DNA from: Bradyrhizobium barranii subsp. barranii
Lineage (GTDB): Bacteria; Pseudomonadota; Alphaproteobacteria; Rhizobiales; Xanthobacteraceae
DNA length: 64,000 nt
Reading direction: 5' to 3'
Assembly (NCBI RefSeq): GCF_017565645.3
Contig: NZ_CP086136.1
Coordinates: 1,302,001 to 1,366,000 of the forward strand
The notes under the pieces are model-generated. The model did no database searches and was not told the origin of the DNA. It saw only the letters and a list, made by a program, of their open reading frames with translations. This document shows positions 53,499-61,903 of this stretch, in pieces; the first letter of the stretch is position 1, and each line of letters opens with the position of its first letter. The position numbers were made by a program, and so were the translations under genes.

Positions 53499-53800
53499 CG
53501 CTTTGCGCTCAGCAGGCCCGCCTTGGTGAGCGCGCCGGACAAAAAATCGTTTTCCAACGCCAGCTCGCCGATCTTGGCATGTAACGCCTTCAAATCGACC
53601 GGCGTCTCGGCCGATGTCTTGTCATGCCCAAACACGCCGGCGGCGCCTTCCAGGAGCTGGTTTTTCCAGATCGTGATCTGGTTCGGATGAACATCAAACA
53701 GTTGCGCCAGCTCCGCCAGTGTCTTGTCGCCTTTGACCGCAGCCAAAGCAACCTTCGCCTTGAATGCCGGAGAATGCGTCCGGCGGCTCTTCTTCGTCAT
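53495..53800 (-). CDS. IS3-family OrfA, DNA-binding
   Basis: This encodes 101 residues from ATG 53800. MTKKSRRTHSPAFKAKVALA with a helix-turn-helix (KTLAELAQLFDVHPNQITIW) and a leucine-rich end (LHAKIGELALENDFLSGALT). It binds the element ends. Confidence 0.92.
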   Translation of the reverse strand: MTKKSRRTHSPAFKAKVALAAVKGDKTLAELAQLFDVHPNQITIWKNQLLEGAAGVFGHDKTSAETPVDLKALHAKIGELALENDFLSGALTKAGLLSAKR

Positions 53801-53888
53801 CTTCGCTCCTGATTCGCAGCAAGAATCCTCGCCGCTGTCAGGCAGAAAATCCACTCAAGCTACTGTCCGAATTTGCGGGGCCAGCTCT

Positions 53889-54656
53889 GAGACAGGTGAG
53901 AAGTCGACCGTCACGCGCGTCGTGGATGCCTGGGAAAGCGCCCACGGCGCGGTGTCACCGTCCTCGGTCCTTCTGATCGCCAAGACGAATGCCCAGGTCC
54001 GCGCCCTCAACGACGAGGTTCGCAGCCGTCTGAAGGGCGATGGACGCATCATCGGCGAGGATATCGAGGTCGCAGCCGTGACGCCCTCCGGCCACGGCCA
54101 GACGCTTGGCTTCGCGGTCGGCGACCATATCCGCTTCCTGGTTCGACATGATCGCCTCGCCGTCATCAACGGCACCACGGCTATCATTACCCATATCGAC
54201 GGCCGCGACACGCTGGACCCGACACTGCGCGTCCATATCGGCGGACGTCAGGCCGAGTTTTCCGTGTCGGAGCTGGCTGATGAACATGGCCGCGCCCGGC
54301 TGGGTCACGGTTACAGCACGACGATCTACGGGGCTCAAGGACTGACGACGGATCGAGCCTTCGTTTGGGCGAGCCCCGCGATGACGCGACACGACGCATA
54401 TGTCGCGTTCTCTCGCGCGCGGGATCAGCTCGAAATTTTTGCCGATATGCGCGAGATCGACGCGCATATCCGACTCGATTTGCCGCTTTCAGAGCGGCTC
54501 AATGTCACGATCAATTCGGAGCGCCGGCTCGACTGGCTGGCCGCGCGGCTGTCGCGGCTTCAGGTCAAGACGTGCACGCTCGATCCCGTACTCGACCGTG
54601 CCGCACGTGCCCACGAGCACGAACGAGAGCGGTCAGCGGAGTATGCCCGTGGCTAA
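53889..54656 (+). pseudogene. TraA-type relaxase/helicase, C-terminal remnant
   Basis: About 255 residues in the frame that emerges from the IS3 end. They match the end of the helicase domain of MobQ/TraA relaxases: SVLLIAKTNAQVRALNDEVR, GDHIRFLVRHDRLAVINGT, RLGHGYSTTIYGAQGLTTDR, and HDAYVAFSRARDQLEIF. The relaxase domain and first helicase motifs are missing. Without them the element cannot start its own transfer. An in-frame start supplied by the IS is possible but unlikely to be useful. Confidence 0.82.
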
Positions 54657-54924
54657 ATCGGGCATCCCAAAGATGCGGTTGCAACCTCGGCCTGCCCCTG
54701 TGGCTGTGTCGCCGACGCCGTCGGCGTCTGCCCCGGCCAAGGACGGAGCGAGGCGCAATCGTGCAGAGATCGGTCCCTTGCGGCCGTCCGACGCCGAGTT
54801 TTGGACCGTGATCAACGAGATCGCGGATCCCACCCCAATCGCGCCCGCCGAGCTCGACGCCATCGAGCGCTACTTCTCGGTGGTGCTCGATGACGTCTTT
54901 GCATCCCGCAAGACGTCTCCCTAA
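54643..54924 (+). CDS. hypothetical protein of the mobile element
   Basis: This encodes 93 residues from ATG 54643, overlapping the relaxase stop by 14 bases. The first half is Pro/Ala-rich, the second helical and acidic (DAEFWTVINEIADPTPIAPA, then LDAIERYFSVVLDDVFA). The overlap suggests coupling with the former relaxase. Function unknown. Confidence 0.62.
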   Translation: MPVAKSGIPKMRLQPRPAPVAVSPTPSASAPAKDGARRNRAEIGPLRPSDAEFWTVINEIADPTPIAPAELDAIERYFSVVLDDVFASRKTSP

Positions 54925-54983
54925 CCAAGAGAAAGAACAAGACTATACCTGACGACAATCTCCACCCTAACGTCATCCTGCGG

Positions 54984-55307
54984 ATGCCGATCGAACCCTT
55001 TGCGGAATCCGCGGTCGAGGCCGCGCTCTGGCTGGTGCGGGAATCGATGGATGCGGTCGCCAACAAGACCGACTTCGATCCGGATCCGGCGAGGTGCTTC
55101 CAGGTGCTCGGCCGGCTGCCCGCGATCCGGCAGCTGGAAGAGCTCACGGAAGAGCAGCGTCACGACATGTTCGTGGAAGGCTTCCGCCACCTTCTGAATG
55201 GCGCGCAGGGCCCCTTCGAGCTGCTGTTGGCCAAACACAAAGAAATCTTATGGGAAGGCTTCCGGCAGCGTTGGAAGGTGGTCGTTGACGAAGTCCCGTT
55301 CCCCTGA
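54984..55307 (+). CDS. hypothetical helical protein
   Basis: This encodes 107 residues. Helical and soluble (AVEAALWLVRESMDAVANKT, LPAIRQLEELTEEQRHDMFV, GFRHLLNGAQGPFELLLAKH). Sits between the relaxase remnant and the recombinase; part of the element cargo or accessory genes. No family recognised. Confidence 0.62.
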   Translation: MPIEPFAESAVEAALWLVRESMDAVANKTDFDPDPARCFQVLGRLPAIRQLEELTEEQRHDMFVEGFRHLLNGAQGPFELLLAKHKEILWEGFRQRWKVVVDEVPFP

Positions 55308-55400
55308 TCTTAACCGTGCAGCGGCGTTGGGCGAAGTATCGCTTCCCCTGATTCCGCTGCGTGGTTAGACTCTTTTACCGTATCTTGTGAGGAAGTTTCC

Positions 55401-57275
55401 GTGGCCCGCAAGCACCTTCAAGTCGCCGCAGCGTCTGACGACGCCGTTGAACCGCGTCCGCGCAACGTCCTGATTTATGGACGGGTTTCGACTCTGGCCC
55501 AAGCCCAAAACCTGTTGAGCTTGGACGACCAGATTGCGCAGTTGGTGGCGCGGTGCAAGCGCGACGGCGACAACGTCATCGGCATCTTCCGTGACGAGGG
55601 CGAGACCGGCACCAACATGAAGCGAAGCGCCTTCGAGGATATGATCACGCGGGCGACCGACGGCACGCGTACGGTGGACGCGATCCTCGTCTATTCTTTT
55701 TCGCGGGCCTTTCGGAATCAAGTCGAGCAGGAACTGACGGTTCAGACTCTGCGCAAACATCGCGTCGAGCTGATCTCGCATGTTGAACCGCTCGCCAACG
55801 ATGATACGGGCGACATGTTCCGAAAGTTCATCGGTATCGTCAACGAAATGCAGTCCAAGGAGACCTCGCGCGCGACAACCAGGACCATGCTGGCCAATGC
55901 GCGCCTGGGCTACTCCAATGGCGGCAACATTCCCCTCGGGTTCAAATCGATCGATTCCGACATCGTCGGGAACAAGCAAAAGAAGAAGCTGGCGATCGAG
56001 CCGGTCGAGGCCGAAATCGTCAGGCTGGCATTCAATCTCGCACGGAATGGCGACGGGACCAGCGGTCCCTTGGGCACGAAGAAGATTGCGATCTGGCTCA
56101 ACGAGCATGGCTACCGGACCCGCAAGGGGGCGCTGTTCGGGACCGGCACCGTGCATGAAATGCTGACGCGCGAGGCCTATACCGGCTCGCGCCGCTTCAA
56201 CGAGTACGACCGCAAGATCGGCGAACGCAAGAAGGCTTCTGAGATCATCGATTACGACGTGCCCGAGATCATCGACCGCGCTACGTTCGATGCCGTGCAA
56301 GCGCTACTGGTCTCCCGGCAACCGCGCTCCAAAGGGCCGCGGCTTGCATCGGCGCCGTCCCTGCTCGGCGGGCTGGTCCGCTGCGACTGCGCCAAATCCT
56401 GCGCCTTGACCGCCGCGACGGGCACGTCAAGAACGGGGACTGTCTACAGCTATTACAAGTGCATCCAGGCCACCAAACGGGGCCCGCATAAGCATGACGA
56501 TGGTGGGGCTTGCAGCAACCGAAAGATTTCCCGCCCCGTCGTTGAAAAGCTGGTGGTCGGGGCCTTGCTGGATCAGCTGTTGCAGCCCGAGCGGGTTACG
56601 GCGATCCTCACGGCCCTGAAGGCTCGCCGTGATGACCGCCAAGCCTCCGCTGACCGCCGCCTCATTGATCTGGGTCGCCAAGCCGCTGACGCCGGGGAGC
56701 GGTTGTCCCGCCTTTATGCGGCGATCGAAGCTGGCACAGTCGATGGCACCGATCCTACCCTGAAGGAACGGGTGTCGGCGCTCAGGGCTAACCGAGACCG
56801 GGCTCTTGAGGCTCTGGAGTATGCCAAAAAGACCAGTGCGCTGCCCATCGAAATCGATCCAGTCGCCGTCGAACGCTTTACCCGGTTGATGCGCGAACAG
56901 CTCGTGAGCGGGGATGTCGCCGCCAGAAAGGCCTATCTCAGCGCTATTGTCGATGCGATCGTCGTTTCCGAAACCACCATCCGTATCATCGGCTCAAACG
57001 ATAATATCAGGGCCACCCTTGGCCCAGATGGCCAACCTACGACCGCGGTTCGTAAGTCTGTTCAGGAATGGTGCCCCTGGCCGGAATCGAACCAGCACTC
57101 CTTGCGGAACTCGATTTTGAGTCGAGCGCGTCTACCAATTCCGCCACAGGGGCTCCCGGTCGGCCCCTGGAAGAGGGCCTCGCAAAGCGGGCGGACTATA
57201 GCCATGGACAGGGCAGGGTCAACCCGCGCCAAAGTGATCCCGGCCGTTCTCGACAGCCGCCTGGGCCGGGGTTAG
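55401..57275 (+). CDS. large serine recombinase (site-specific integrase)
   Basis: The frame is 624 codons. Catalytic N-terminus LIYGRVSTLAQAQNLLSLDD with the active Ser (in GRVST) and downstream Arg residues (YSFSRAFRNQ); Recombinase domain (about 170-290: GFKS, LNEHGYRTRKG, MLTREAYTGSRRFN); zinc ribbon (RCDCAKSCALT with YYKCIQ and ACSNRK); then a coiled coil. The true C-terminus is probably near codon 555; beyond it the frame reads through the tRNA-Leu gene antisense (VQEWCPWPESNQHSL) into chromosomal DNA. This arrangement is expected when the integrase gene lies at the attachment site. Confidence 0.9.
   Translation: MARKHLQVAAASDDAVEPRPRNVLIYGRVSTLAQAQNLLSLDDQIAQLVARCKRDGDNVIGIFRDEGETGTNMKRSAFEDMITRATDGTRTVDAILVYSFSRAFRNQVEQELTVQTLRKHRVELISHVEPLANDDTGDMFRKFIGIVNEMQSKETSRATTRTMLANARLGYSNGGNIPLGFKSIDSDIVGNKQKKKLAIEPVEAEIVRLAFNLARNGDGTSGPLGTKKIAIWLNEHGYRTRKGALFGTGTVHEMLTREAYTGSRRFNEYDRKIGERKKASEIIDYDVPEIIDRATFDAVQALLVSRQPRSKGPRLASAPSLLGGLVRCDCAKSCALTAATGTSRTGTVYSYYKCIQATKRGPHKHDDGGACSNRKISRPVVEKLVVGALLDQLLQPERVTAILTALKARRDDRQASADRRLIDLGRQAADAGERLSRLYAAIEAGTVDGTDPTLKERVSALRANRDRALEALEYAKKTSALPIEIDPVAVERFTRLMREQLVSGDVAARKAYLSAIVDAIVVSETTIRIIGSNDNIRATLGPDGQPTTAVRKSVQEWCPWPESNQHSLRNSILSRARLPIPPQGLPVGPWKRASQSGRTIAMDRAGSTRAKVIPAVLDSRLGRG
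57069..57153 (-). tRNA. tRNA-Leu (anticodon CAA)
   Basis: 85 nt with encoded CCA. Acceptor GCCCCTG pairs with CAGGGGC; the anticodon stem CTCGA/TCGAG encloses CTCAAAA (anticodon CAA); a variable arm and GGTTCGATTCC T-loop follow. Its 3' end faces the serine recombinase gene. Confidence 0.95.
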
Positions 57276-57311
57276 AGCCTTAGGAAAGCGACCCATCCGG
57301 AAGAGGCTGCC

Positions 57312-57851
57312 GTGACGACCCAGAGTGCCGCAATACCTGCATTCAGACGGGCTGGGACCGGTCCCGCGCTGACCGCCTCGGTGCTCGTCACGCTGATTGC
57401 CGCCGCGACCATCGCCGGCGCCTGGTTCTTCCAACTCGTGCTGGAGATCCTGCCCTGTCCGCTGTGCCTGGAGCAGCGCTACGCCTATTATCTCGCGATC
57501 CCGGTCGGTGTGCTCACGGCGCTTGCGGCGCGGAGCGGGGCGCCGCGGCCGCTGTTGCTCGCGGGCCTTGCGATCCTCGCGCTGGCGGCACTCGCCAATG
57601 CCGGCCTCGGCACCTACCACTCCGGCGTCGAATGGGGTTTCTGGAAGGGCCCGACCGATTGCTCCGGTCCCGTCATCAATCTCGGCAATGCCGCCGACCT
57701 GCTGTCCAAGCTCGATACCGTCAAGGTGGTGCGCTGCGACGAGGTGCAGTGGCGCTTCCTCGGCCTCTCGCTCGCCGGCTACAACGTGCTGATCTCGCTG
57801 TTGATGGCCGCGATCGCGGCGTGGGGATTTTTGCGGACGGCGAAGCGCTAG
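57312..57851 (+). CDS. dsbB: disulfide bond formation protein B
   Basis: This encodes 179 residues with a GTG start. Four transmembrane helices and the CPLC motif (EILPCPLCLEQRYAYYLAIP), with the second periplasmic pair around PTDCSGP and VVRCDEVQW. DsbB reoxidises DsbA using quinone in the inner membrane. A DsbA-like protein is encoded at 61904, but in a different unit. Confidence 0.92.
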   Translation: MTTQSAAIPAFRRAGTGPALTASVLVTLIAAATIAGAWFFQLVLEILPCPLCLEQRYAYYLAIPVGVLTALAARSGAPRPLLLAGLAILALAALANAGLGTYHSGVEWGFWKGPTDCSGPVINLGNAADLLSKLDTVKVVRCDEVQWRFLGLSLAGYNVLISLLMAAIAAWGFLRTAKR

Positions 57852-57860
57852 GCAAGCTGC

Positions 57861-57990
57861 CGTAGGGTGGGCAAAGCGACTTGTCCGCCGTAGCTCGAAG
57901 AGCGAAGGCGGAAGCGTGCCCACCATTTTTAGCGATATTGCGGGAGAGCATGGTGGGCACGGCGCCAGCGCGCCTTTGCCCATCCTACGA
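57861..57990. repeat. Bradyrhizobium-type intergenic palindromic repeat
   Basis: GTAGGGTGGGCAAAG and CTTTGCCCATCCTAC bracket the unit; inside, GTGCCCACCAT (57916) faces ATGGTGGGCAC (57950). It lies between convergent genes and could also act as a terminator. Confidence 0.85.
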
Positions 57991-58022
57991 GACCGGAGCT
58001 CCGCTACGACTGCGGCGCTTCG

Positions 58023-59108
58023 CTAATCATCCACATCGTCCTGCGTGCGGCCGAACAGGTGCACGATGCCCGGGGTCGCGATCGTCACGAACACGAAGCG
58101 CGACAAATGATGGGCGCCGACGAAGATCGGGTCGATGTGCAGCGTGAGCGCGAGCGCCAGCATCGCATCCATCGCGCCCGGCGCGAAGGCGACGACGACA
58201 TCCGATAATTTCACCTGCGTGGTGAGCGCGACGATGCCGACGAAGATGGCGGAGACGGCGATGGCCACGGCAAACGAGCCCAGCGCCGCATGGATGTGGC
58301 CGGCCAGCGTCTTGATCCGCATCCGCGCGAAACGGCTGCCGATCAATGCGCCGATGCCGATCAGCGCCACGCCGCGCACCCAGTTCGGCAGGCCGCCCTC
58401 GACCCAGCCTGCGCCATGCAGCACGCTGGAGGCGATCATCGCGCCGAACATCCAGCTCGCCGGAAACTTGATCAGCCGGAGCAGGAGCGCCGCGGCCAGC
58501 GAGGCCGCGACCAGCTCGACGAGCTCGAGCGGCGAGGCGATCGTCGTCGTCAGCGACGGCGCGACGGAGGGCGCCACGCCCGCGAACGCGAGTACCATCG
58601 GCAGCGCCGCGGTGAGGATGATCACGCGCAGGGTCTGCACCACGGCGATGCCAGGCAGGTCGGCGCCGCGCTCGACCGCCAGGATCGTGATCTGCGACAG
58701 GGCCCCTGGGCTGCCGGCGAGGAAGGCCGAGGTGCGGTCCCAGCCATGGATGCGCTGGAGGTAATAGCTCGAACCGAAGGTCGAGCAGAAGGTCGCGAGC
58801 GCAAGCAGGCCGATGGTGAGGGGATAGGCGCTGACCTGTTGCAGCAGGTGGCGCGAGACGACCGAGCCCAGTGAAATGCCGAGCAGCACCAGCACGGTCT
58901 GGGTCAGGATCGGCGGCAGTGCCAGCTGGCGGCCGGCGATCGCGGCGATCCCGACCGCGATCATCGAGCCCGAGATCAGTCCCCCGGGAAGTCCGGCGAC
59001 CAGAAACACGAGGCCTCCGGCGGTGCCGATGACAAGCGTCTCCACCGTGCTCAAGATCTTGGCACGGCTTGGCAATTCGAACGGCAGGGAGGCGGTGATT
59101 TGCTTCAC
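58023..59108 (-). CDS. AbrB-family membrane protein
   Basis: This encodes 361 residues with a GTG start. About ten hydrophobic segments with the AbrB (PF05145) duplicated pattern: GGLVFLVAGLPGGLISGSMI, FLAGSPGALSQITILAVERG, and the second copy SWMFGAMIASSVLHGAGWVE with FAPGAMDAMLALALTLHID. These are integral membrane proteins sometimes misnamed ammonia monooxygenase. Substrate unknown. Confidence 0.88.
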   Translation of the reverse strand: MKQITASLPFELPSRAKILSTVETLVIGTAGGLVFLVAGLPGGLISGSMIAVGIAAIAGRQLALPPILTQTVLVLLGISLGSVVSRHLLQQVSAYPLTIGLLALATFCSTFGSSYYLQRIHGWDRTSAFLAGSPGALSQITILAVERGADLPGIAVVQTLRVIILTAALPMVLAFAGVAPSVAPSLTTTIASPLELVELVAASLAAALLLRLIKFPASWMFGAMIASSVLHGAGWVEGGLPNWVRGVALIGIGALIGSRFARMRIKTLAGHIHAALGSFAVAIAVSAIFVGIVALTTQVKLSDVVVAFAPGAMDAMLALALTLHIDPIFVGAHHLSRFVFVTIATPGIVHLFGRTQDDVDD

Positions 59109-59209
59109 GCCACCTTATCGCAAATCAGCGAGAGGCACACAATTGCAGCCTCGTCATGCCGCAATGCGCGCGCCTCTCACGGATGCTCGCAAACCGTAGT
59201 GTGACGGAT

Positions 59210-59503
59210 TTACTTCTTGTCGGCGGCGGCGGGGGCGGCGGTGCCGGCCTTCGCTTCCTTCATGCACTCACGGCGAAATTTTTTGCGCTCCTTGCCCTTC
59301 AGTGCCTTGGCGTCCGCTTGCTTGGAGCATTCGAGCGACTCCGCCGAGCGCTCCTTCGACGCCTTCTTGTCGGCGGCGGGGGCGGCGGCAGTTGTGGTCT
59401 TGGCGTCGGTCTTGGCAGCCGGCGCGGCGGTCTGCGCGAAGGCGGTGCCGGTGGCGAGCAGGGAGGTCAGGGCGACGATGGCGAGGCGAGACGTGAAGGT
59501 CAT
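59210..59503 (-). CDS. PsiF-like exported protein
   Basis: This encodes 97 residues from ATG 59503. Signal peptide (MTFTSRLAIVALTSLLATGT-AFAQ), a Lys/Ala/Thr linker, then a PsiF repeat (SLECSKQADAKALKGKERKK-FRRECMKEA) with two cysteines. PsiF is a phosphate-starvation-linked periplasmic protein of unknown activity. Confidence 0.82.
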   Translation of the reverse strand: MTFTSRLAIVALTSLLATGTAFAQTAAPAAKTDAKTTTAAAPAADKKASKERSAESLECSKQADAKALKGKERKKFRRECMKEAKAGTAAPAAADKK

Positions 59504-59702
59504 GGTGGTGCACTCTTGCGAGATTGCGGAGGGTTGGGAACGTCGGCTCGCCTTGCTGAACGCGACATGAATAATCCGAGCCGGGGGGGTCACTATATTT
59601 TGGCGGCAGGAGCCATCGCTTCCTTGTCGCGGCCGGGCGGCACGCTAGGATAGCAATCCTCGTTTCGCTTCCGTCGGGGAAGACCAAGGAGGAGGACCAA
59701 GG

Positions 59703-60194
59703 ATGACCATTCAATCAAAATTGCTGTGTGCGGTTGCATTGACGGGCTTTGCCGCGCTGGTCGCGAGCGCGCCGGCGCAGGCGCTGACCTCGCAGGAGTG
59801 CAGCGCGAAATACCAGGCCGCCAAGAAGGACGGCTCGCTTGGCACAACGAAGTGGAATGACTTCCGCAAGGCCCAGTGCGGAGCGGATGCGACGCCTGCC
59901 GCCGCGCCGGCCGCCGCTGCTCCGGCTGCGCCCGCCGCTCCTGCCGAGCCGAAGCAGGCGAAGAAGGAGGCGGCCCCCGCTGCCGCGCCAACCCTGCCGG
60001 CCGGACCCGCGGTCTATCCGAATGCGGTCGACCCGAAATACGCCAAGGAGACCGCCGGCAAGGCCCGCCTCCACACCTGCGTCGACCAGTACAACGCCAA
60101 CAAGACCACCAACGGCAATGGCGGCATGAAGTGGATCGAGAAGGGCGGCGGCTATTACAGCGAGTGCAACAAGAAGCTGAAGGGCGCCGCCTGA
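59703..60194 (+). CDS. exported protein with two Cys-paired units
   Basis: This encodes 163 residues; AAGGAGGAGGACCA precedes the start. A signal peptide ends near APAQA. Then a PsiF-like unit (SQECSAKYQAAKKDGSLGTT-KWNDFRKAQC), a Pro/Ala linker, and a second unit with paired cysteines (LHTCVDQYNANKTTNGNGGM, YYSECNKKLKG). Common in Bradyrhizobium; function unknown. Confidence 0.8.
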   Translation: MTIQSKLLCAVALTGFAALVASAPAQALTSQECSAKYQAAKKDGSLGTTKWNDFRKAQCGADATPAAAPAAAAPAAPAAPAEPKQAKKEAAPAAAPTLPAGPAVYPNAVDPKYAKETAGKARLHTCVDQYNANKTTNGNGGMKWIEKGGGYYSECNKKLKGAA

Positions 60195-60210
60195 GCTTCG
60201 ACATGATGCG

Positions 60211-60235
60211 ATGGCCGGAGCAAAGCTCCGGCCAT
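60211..60235. terminator. terminator-like hairpin between convergent genes
   Basis: ATGGCCGGAGC and GCTCCGGCCAT around AAA, followed by TTCG on the plus strand. It lies between the stops at 60194 and 60240. Confidence 0.75.
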
Positions 60236-60239
60236 TTCG

Positions 60240-60788
60240 CTAGTCGAGCAGCTTCTCGGCCGACTTCGCCACCAGCTGCGAGCGTTTGCGCGGACCGCGC
60301 TCGACGAACAGCAAGCTCTGGCCGAAGATGAAGCAATAGAACAGGAAGGCCTGCGCCTCGGCCGCCTCGGCCTCGAGGCCGGTCGCGCGATAGAGCTCGG
60401 CGACGTGCTTGAGCCGCGCCGCGTCCACGTTCGCGACCGCCGTGGCGGCGTTTTCGTCCGAGCGGGCCCATTGCCGGATCGCGAGCTCGATCGCCATGCC
60501 CTCCGGATTGAGCCGCTCGGAATAGAGCTGGATCACCGCCTTCAGCCGCTCGCGGGGCTCTTGCCCATCGAGGCTTGTCTGCTGCGCGATCGACGCCGCG
60601 CGTCCCTCGCGCCAGCGTTCCAGCATGGCATCGAGCAGCGCGGCACGGTCGGCGAAGCGGCGGTAGAAGCCGCCCTTGGTGACGCCGAGATTCTTGGCGA
60701 GCACCTCGACCCTGACGCCCTCGACCCCCGAGCGGGCGAGCTCGGTAAACCCTGCCTCGACCCAGACATCGCCCTTGCCGTCGTTCAT
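60240..60788 (-). CDS. TetR-family repressor
   Basis: This encodes 182 residues. The helix-turn-helix (LARSGVEGVRVEVLAKNLGV, TKGGFYRRFADRAALLDAML) is standard; the ligand domain is helical with a conserved rhizobial pattern (LNPEGMAIELAIRQWARSDE). It is divergent from two thioesterase genes, with two palindromes between; it probably represses both itself and them. Ligand unknown, perhaps an acyl-CoA. Confidence 0.9.
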   Translation of the reverse strand: MNDGKGDVWVEAGFTELARSGVEGVRVEVLAKNLGVTKGGFYRRFADRAALLDAMLERWREGRAASIAQQTSLDGQEPRERLKAVIQLYSERLNPEGMAIELAIRQWARSDENAATAVANVDAARLKHVAELYRATGLEAEAAEAQAFLFYCFIFGQSLLFVERGPRKRSQLVAKSAEKLLD

Positions 60789-60808
60789 GAAGGAAGCCTC
60801 ACCGGTTC

Positions 60809-60862
60809 TTGATACGGTACCGTATTGCTAACGCGCGGAGGTGCTGATACGCTACCGTATCA
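60809..60862. promoter_or_regulatory. two TetR-type operators
   Basis: TTGATACGGTACCGTATTG (60809-60827) and TGATACGCTACCGTATCA (60845-60862) are near-identical palindromes 36 bp apart, in the divergent promoter region. Confidence 0.85.
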
Positions 60863-60899
60863 ATGATCAGAGGGTGGAAAAACGGCAGGAGGAATTGCG

Positions 60900-61325
60900 A
60901 TGCAGGAGGCGACCTATCGCGGCACGGTCTATCCGTGGCAGTGCGATCACGTCGGCCACATGAACATCATGTGGTATGTCGGCAAATTCGACGAGGCCAA
61001 CTGGAATCTGTTTGCCCGCCTCGGGCTGACGCCGAGCTATCTGCGCTCTTCCGGCCGCGGCATGGCCGCCGTGCAGCAGAACATCACCTACAGGCGGGAG
61101 CTGCTTGCCGGTGACATCGTCGAGATCCGCAGCCATTTGCTGGAGGTCCGCGACAAGTCGATCCGCTTCCGGCACGACATGACCAATGCCGAGACCGGCG
61201 AGATCGCCGCGTTCTGCGACATCACCGGCGTGCACATGGACCGCAGCCAGCGGAAGTCGGCGCCGTTCACGGATGCGATCCGCGCGGTCGCTCTGCAGCA
61301 TCTTGCCGAGCCGGCCGAGGCCTGA
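60900..61325 (+). CDS. hotdog thioesterase (4HBT_2/FadM-like)
   Basis: This encodes 141 residues; CAGGAGG precedes the ATG. The hotdog motif HVGHMNIMWYVGKFDEANWN carries the catalytic Asp/His region (VYPWQCDHVGHMN). It should cleave an acyl-CoA. First gene of a unit with the next thioesterase and controlled by the TetR operators. Confidence 0.88.
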   Translation: MQEATYRGTVYPWQCDHVGHMNIMWYVGKFDEANWNLFARLGLTPSYLRSSGRGMAAVQQNITYRRELLAGDIVEIRSHLLEVRDKSIRFRHDMTNAETGEIAAFCDITGVHMDRSQRKSAPFTDAIRAVALQHLAEPAEA

Positions 61326-61328
61326 GCC

Positions 61329-61805
61329 ATGGCCGCGTTCGAGCCGAAAAATCCGGGCTATCGCGCTGCCGCCATTGCCATGTTCGACGGCCAACCGGCG
61401 ATGCGCACGCTCGGCATCGTGATCGTCCGCCTCGCGCCGGGCGAGGTCGAACTGGCCATGCTGCATTCGGCGGCCTTCACGCAGCAGAACGGTTTTATCC
61501 ATGCCGGCATCATCACGGCGGGCCTCGACAATGCCTGCGGCGTCGCCGCCTTCACCCTGATGCCGCCCGAGGCCGACATCCTGACCGTCGAGTTCAAGAC
61601 CACGCTGTTGGCGCCCGCCCGCGGCATGCGCTTCGTCTTCAAGGCCGAGGTGGTCAAGCCCGGCCGCACGCTGACCTTCTGCGAGGCCCGGGCCTTTGCC
61701 GAGCATGAGGGCAACACCACGCTGATCGCCACCATGACCGGCACGCTGATGGCGATGCTGCCCCGCGCGGCGGCTTCGCCAGCGCCGGCGGCGATCCGCG
61801 CCTAG
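61329..61805 (+). CDS. PaaI-type thioesterase
   Basis: This encodes 158 residues, 3 bases after the previous stop. The PaaI hotdog pattern is clear: QQNGFIHAGIITAGLDNACG, FTLMPPEADILTVEFKTTLL-APARG and a beta strand with CEARAFAEHEGNTTLIATMT. Probably hydrolyses medium-chain or aromatic acyl-CoAs. Confidence 0.9.
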   Translation: MAAFEPKNPGYRAAAIAMFDGQPAMRTLGIVIVRLAPGEVELAMLHSAAFTQQNGFIHAGIITAGLDNACGVAAFTLMPPEADILTVEFKTTLLAPARGMRFVFKAEVVKPGRTLTFCEARAFAEHEGNTTLIATMTGTLMAMLPRAAASPAPAAIRA

Positions 61806-61903
61806 CATGGCGATGACATCGCGCCCGCAACGCTCTATATGACGCGTAACAGTTCCCGCTCGCGAACCGTATTTGCAGCGATGGGACCGAAACGGGACGA
61901 GAT

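Larger units (their letters stand above)
52525..53888 (-). mobile_element. IS3-family insertion sequence
   Basis: 1,364 bp. Inverted ends AGAGCTGGCCCCG (52525) and its complement (53888), with GGACAG and AGTGGATT further in. Two overlapping ORFs on the minus strand. No target duplication is found, and the relaxase gene to its right lacks its 5' part, so a deletion probably accompanied or followed insertion. Confidence 0.85.

Noticed and set aside
57178..57983. Minus-strand 254-codon frame opposite dsbB
   Set aside because: Shadow of dsbB and flanking repeat; His/Arg/Gly-rich.
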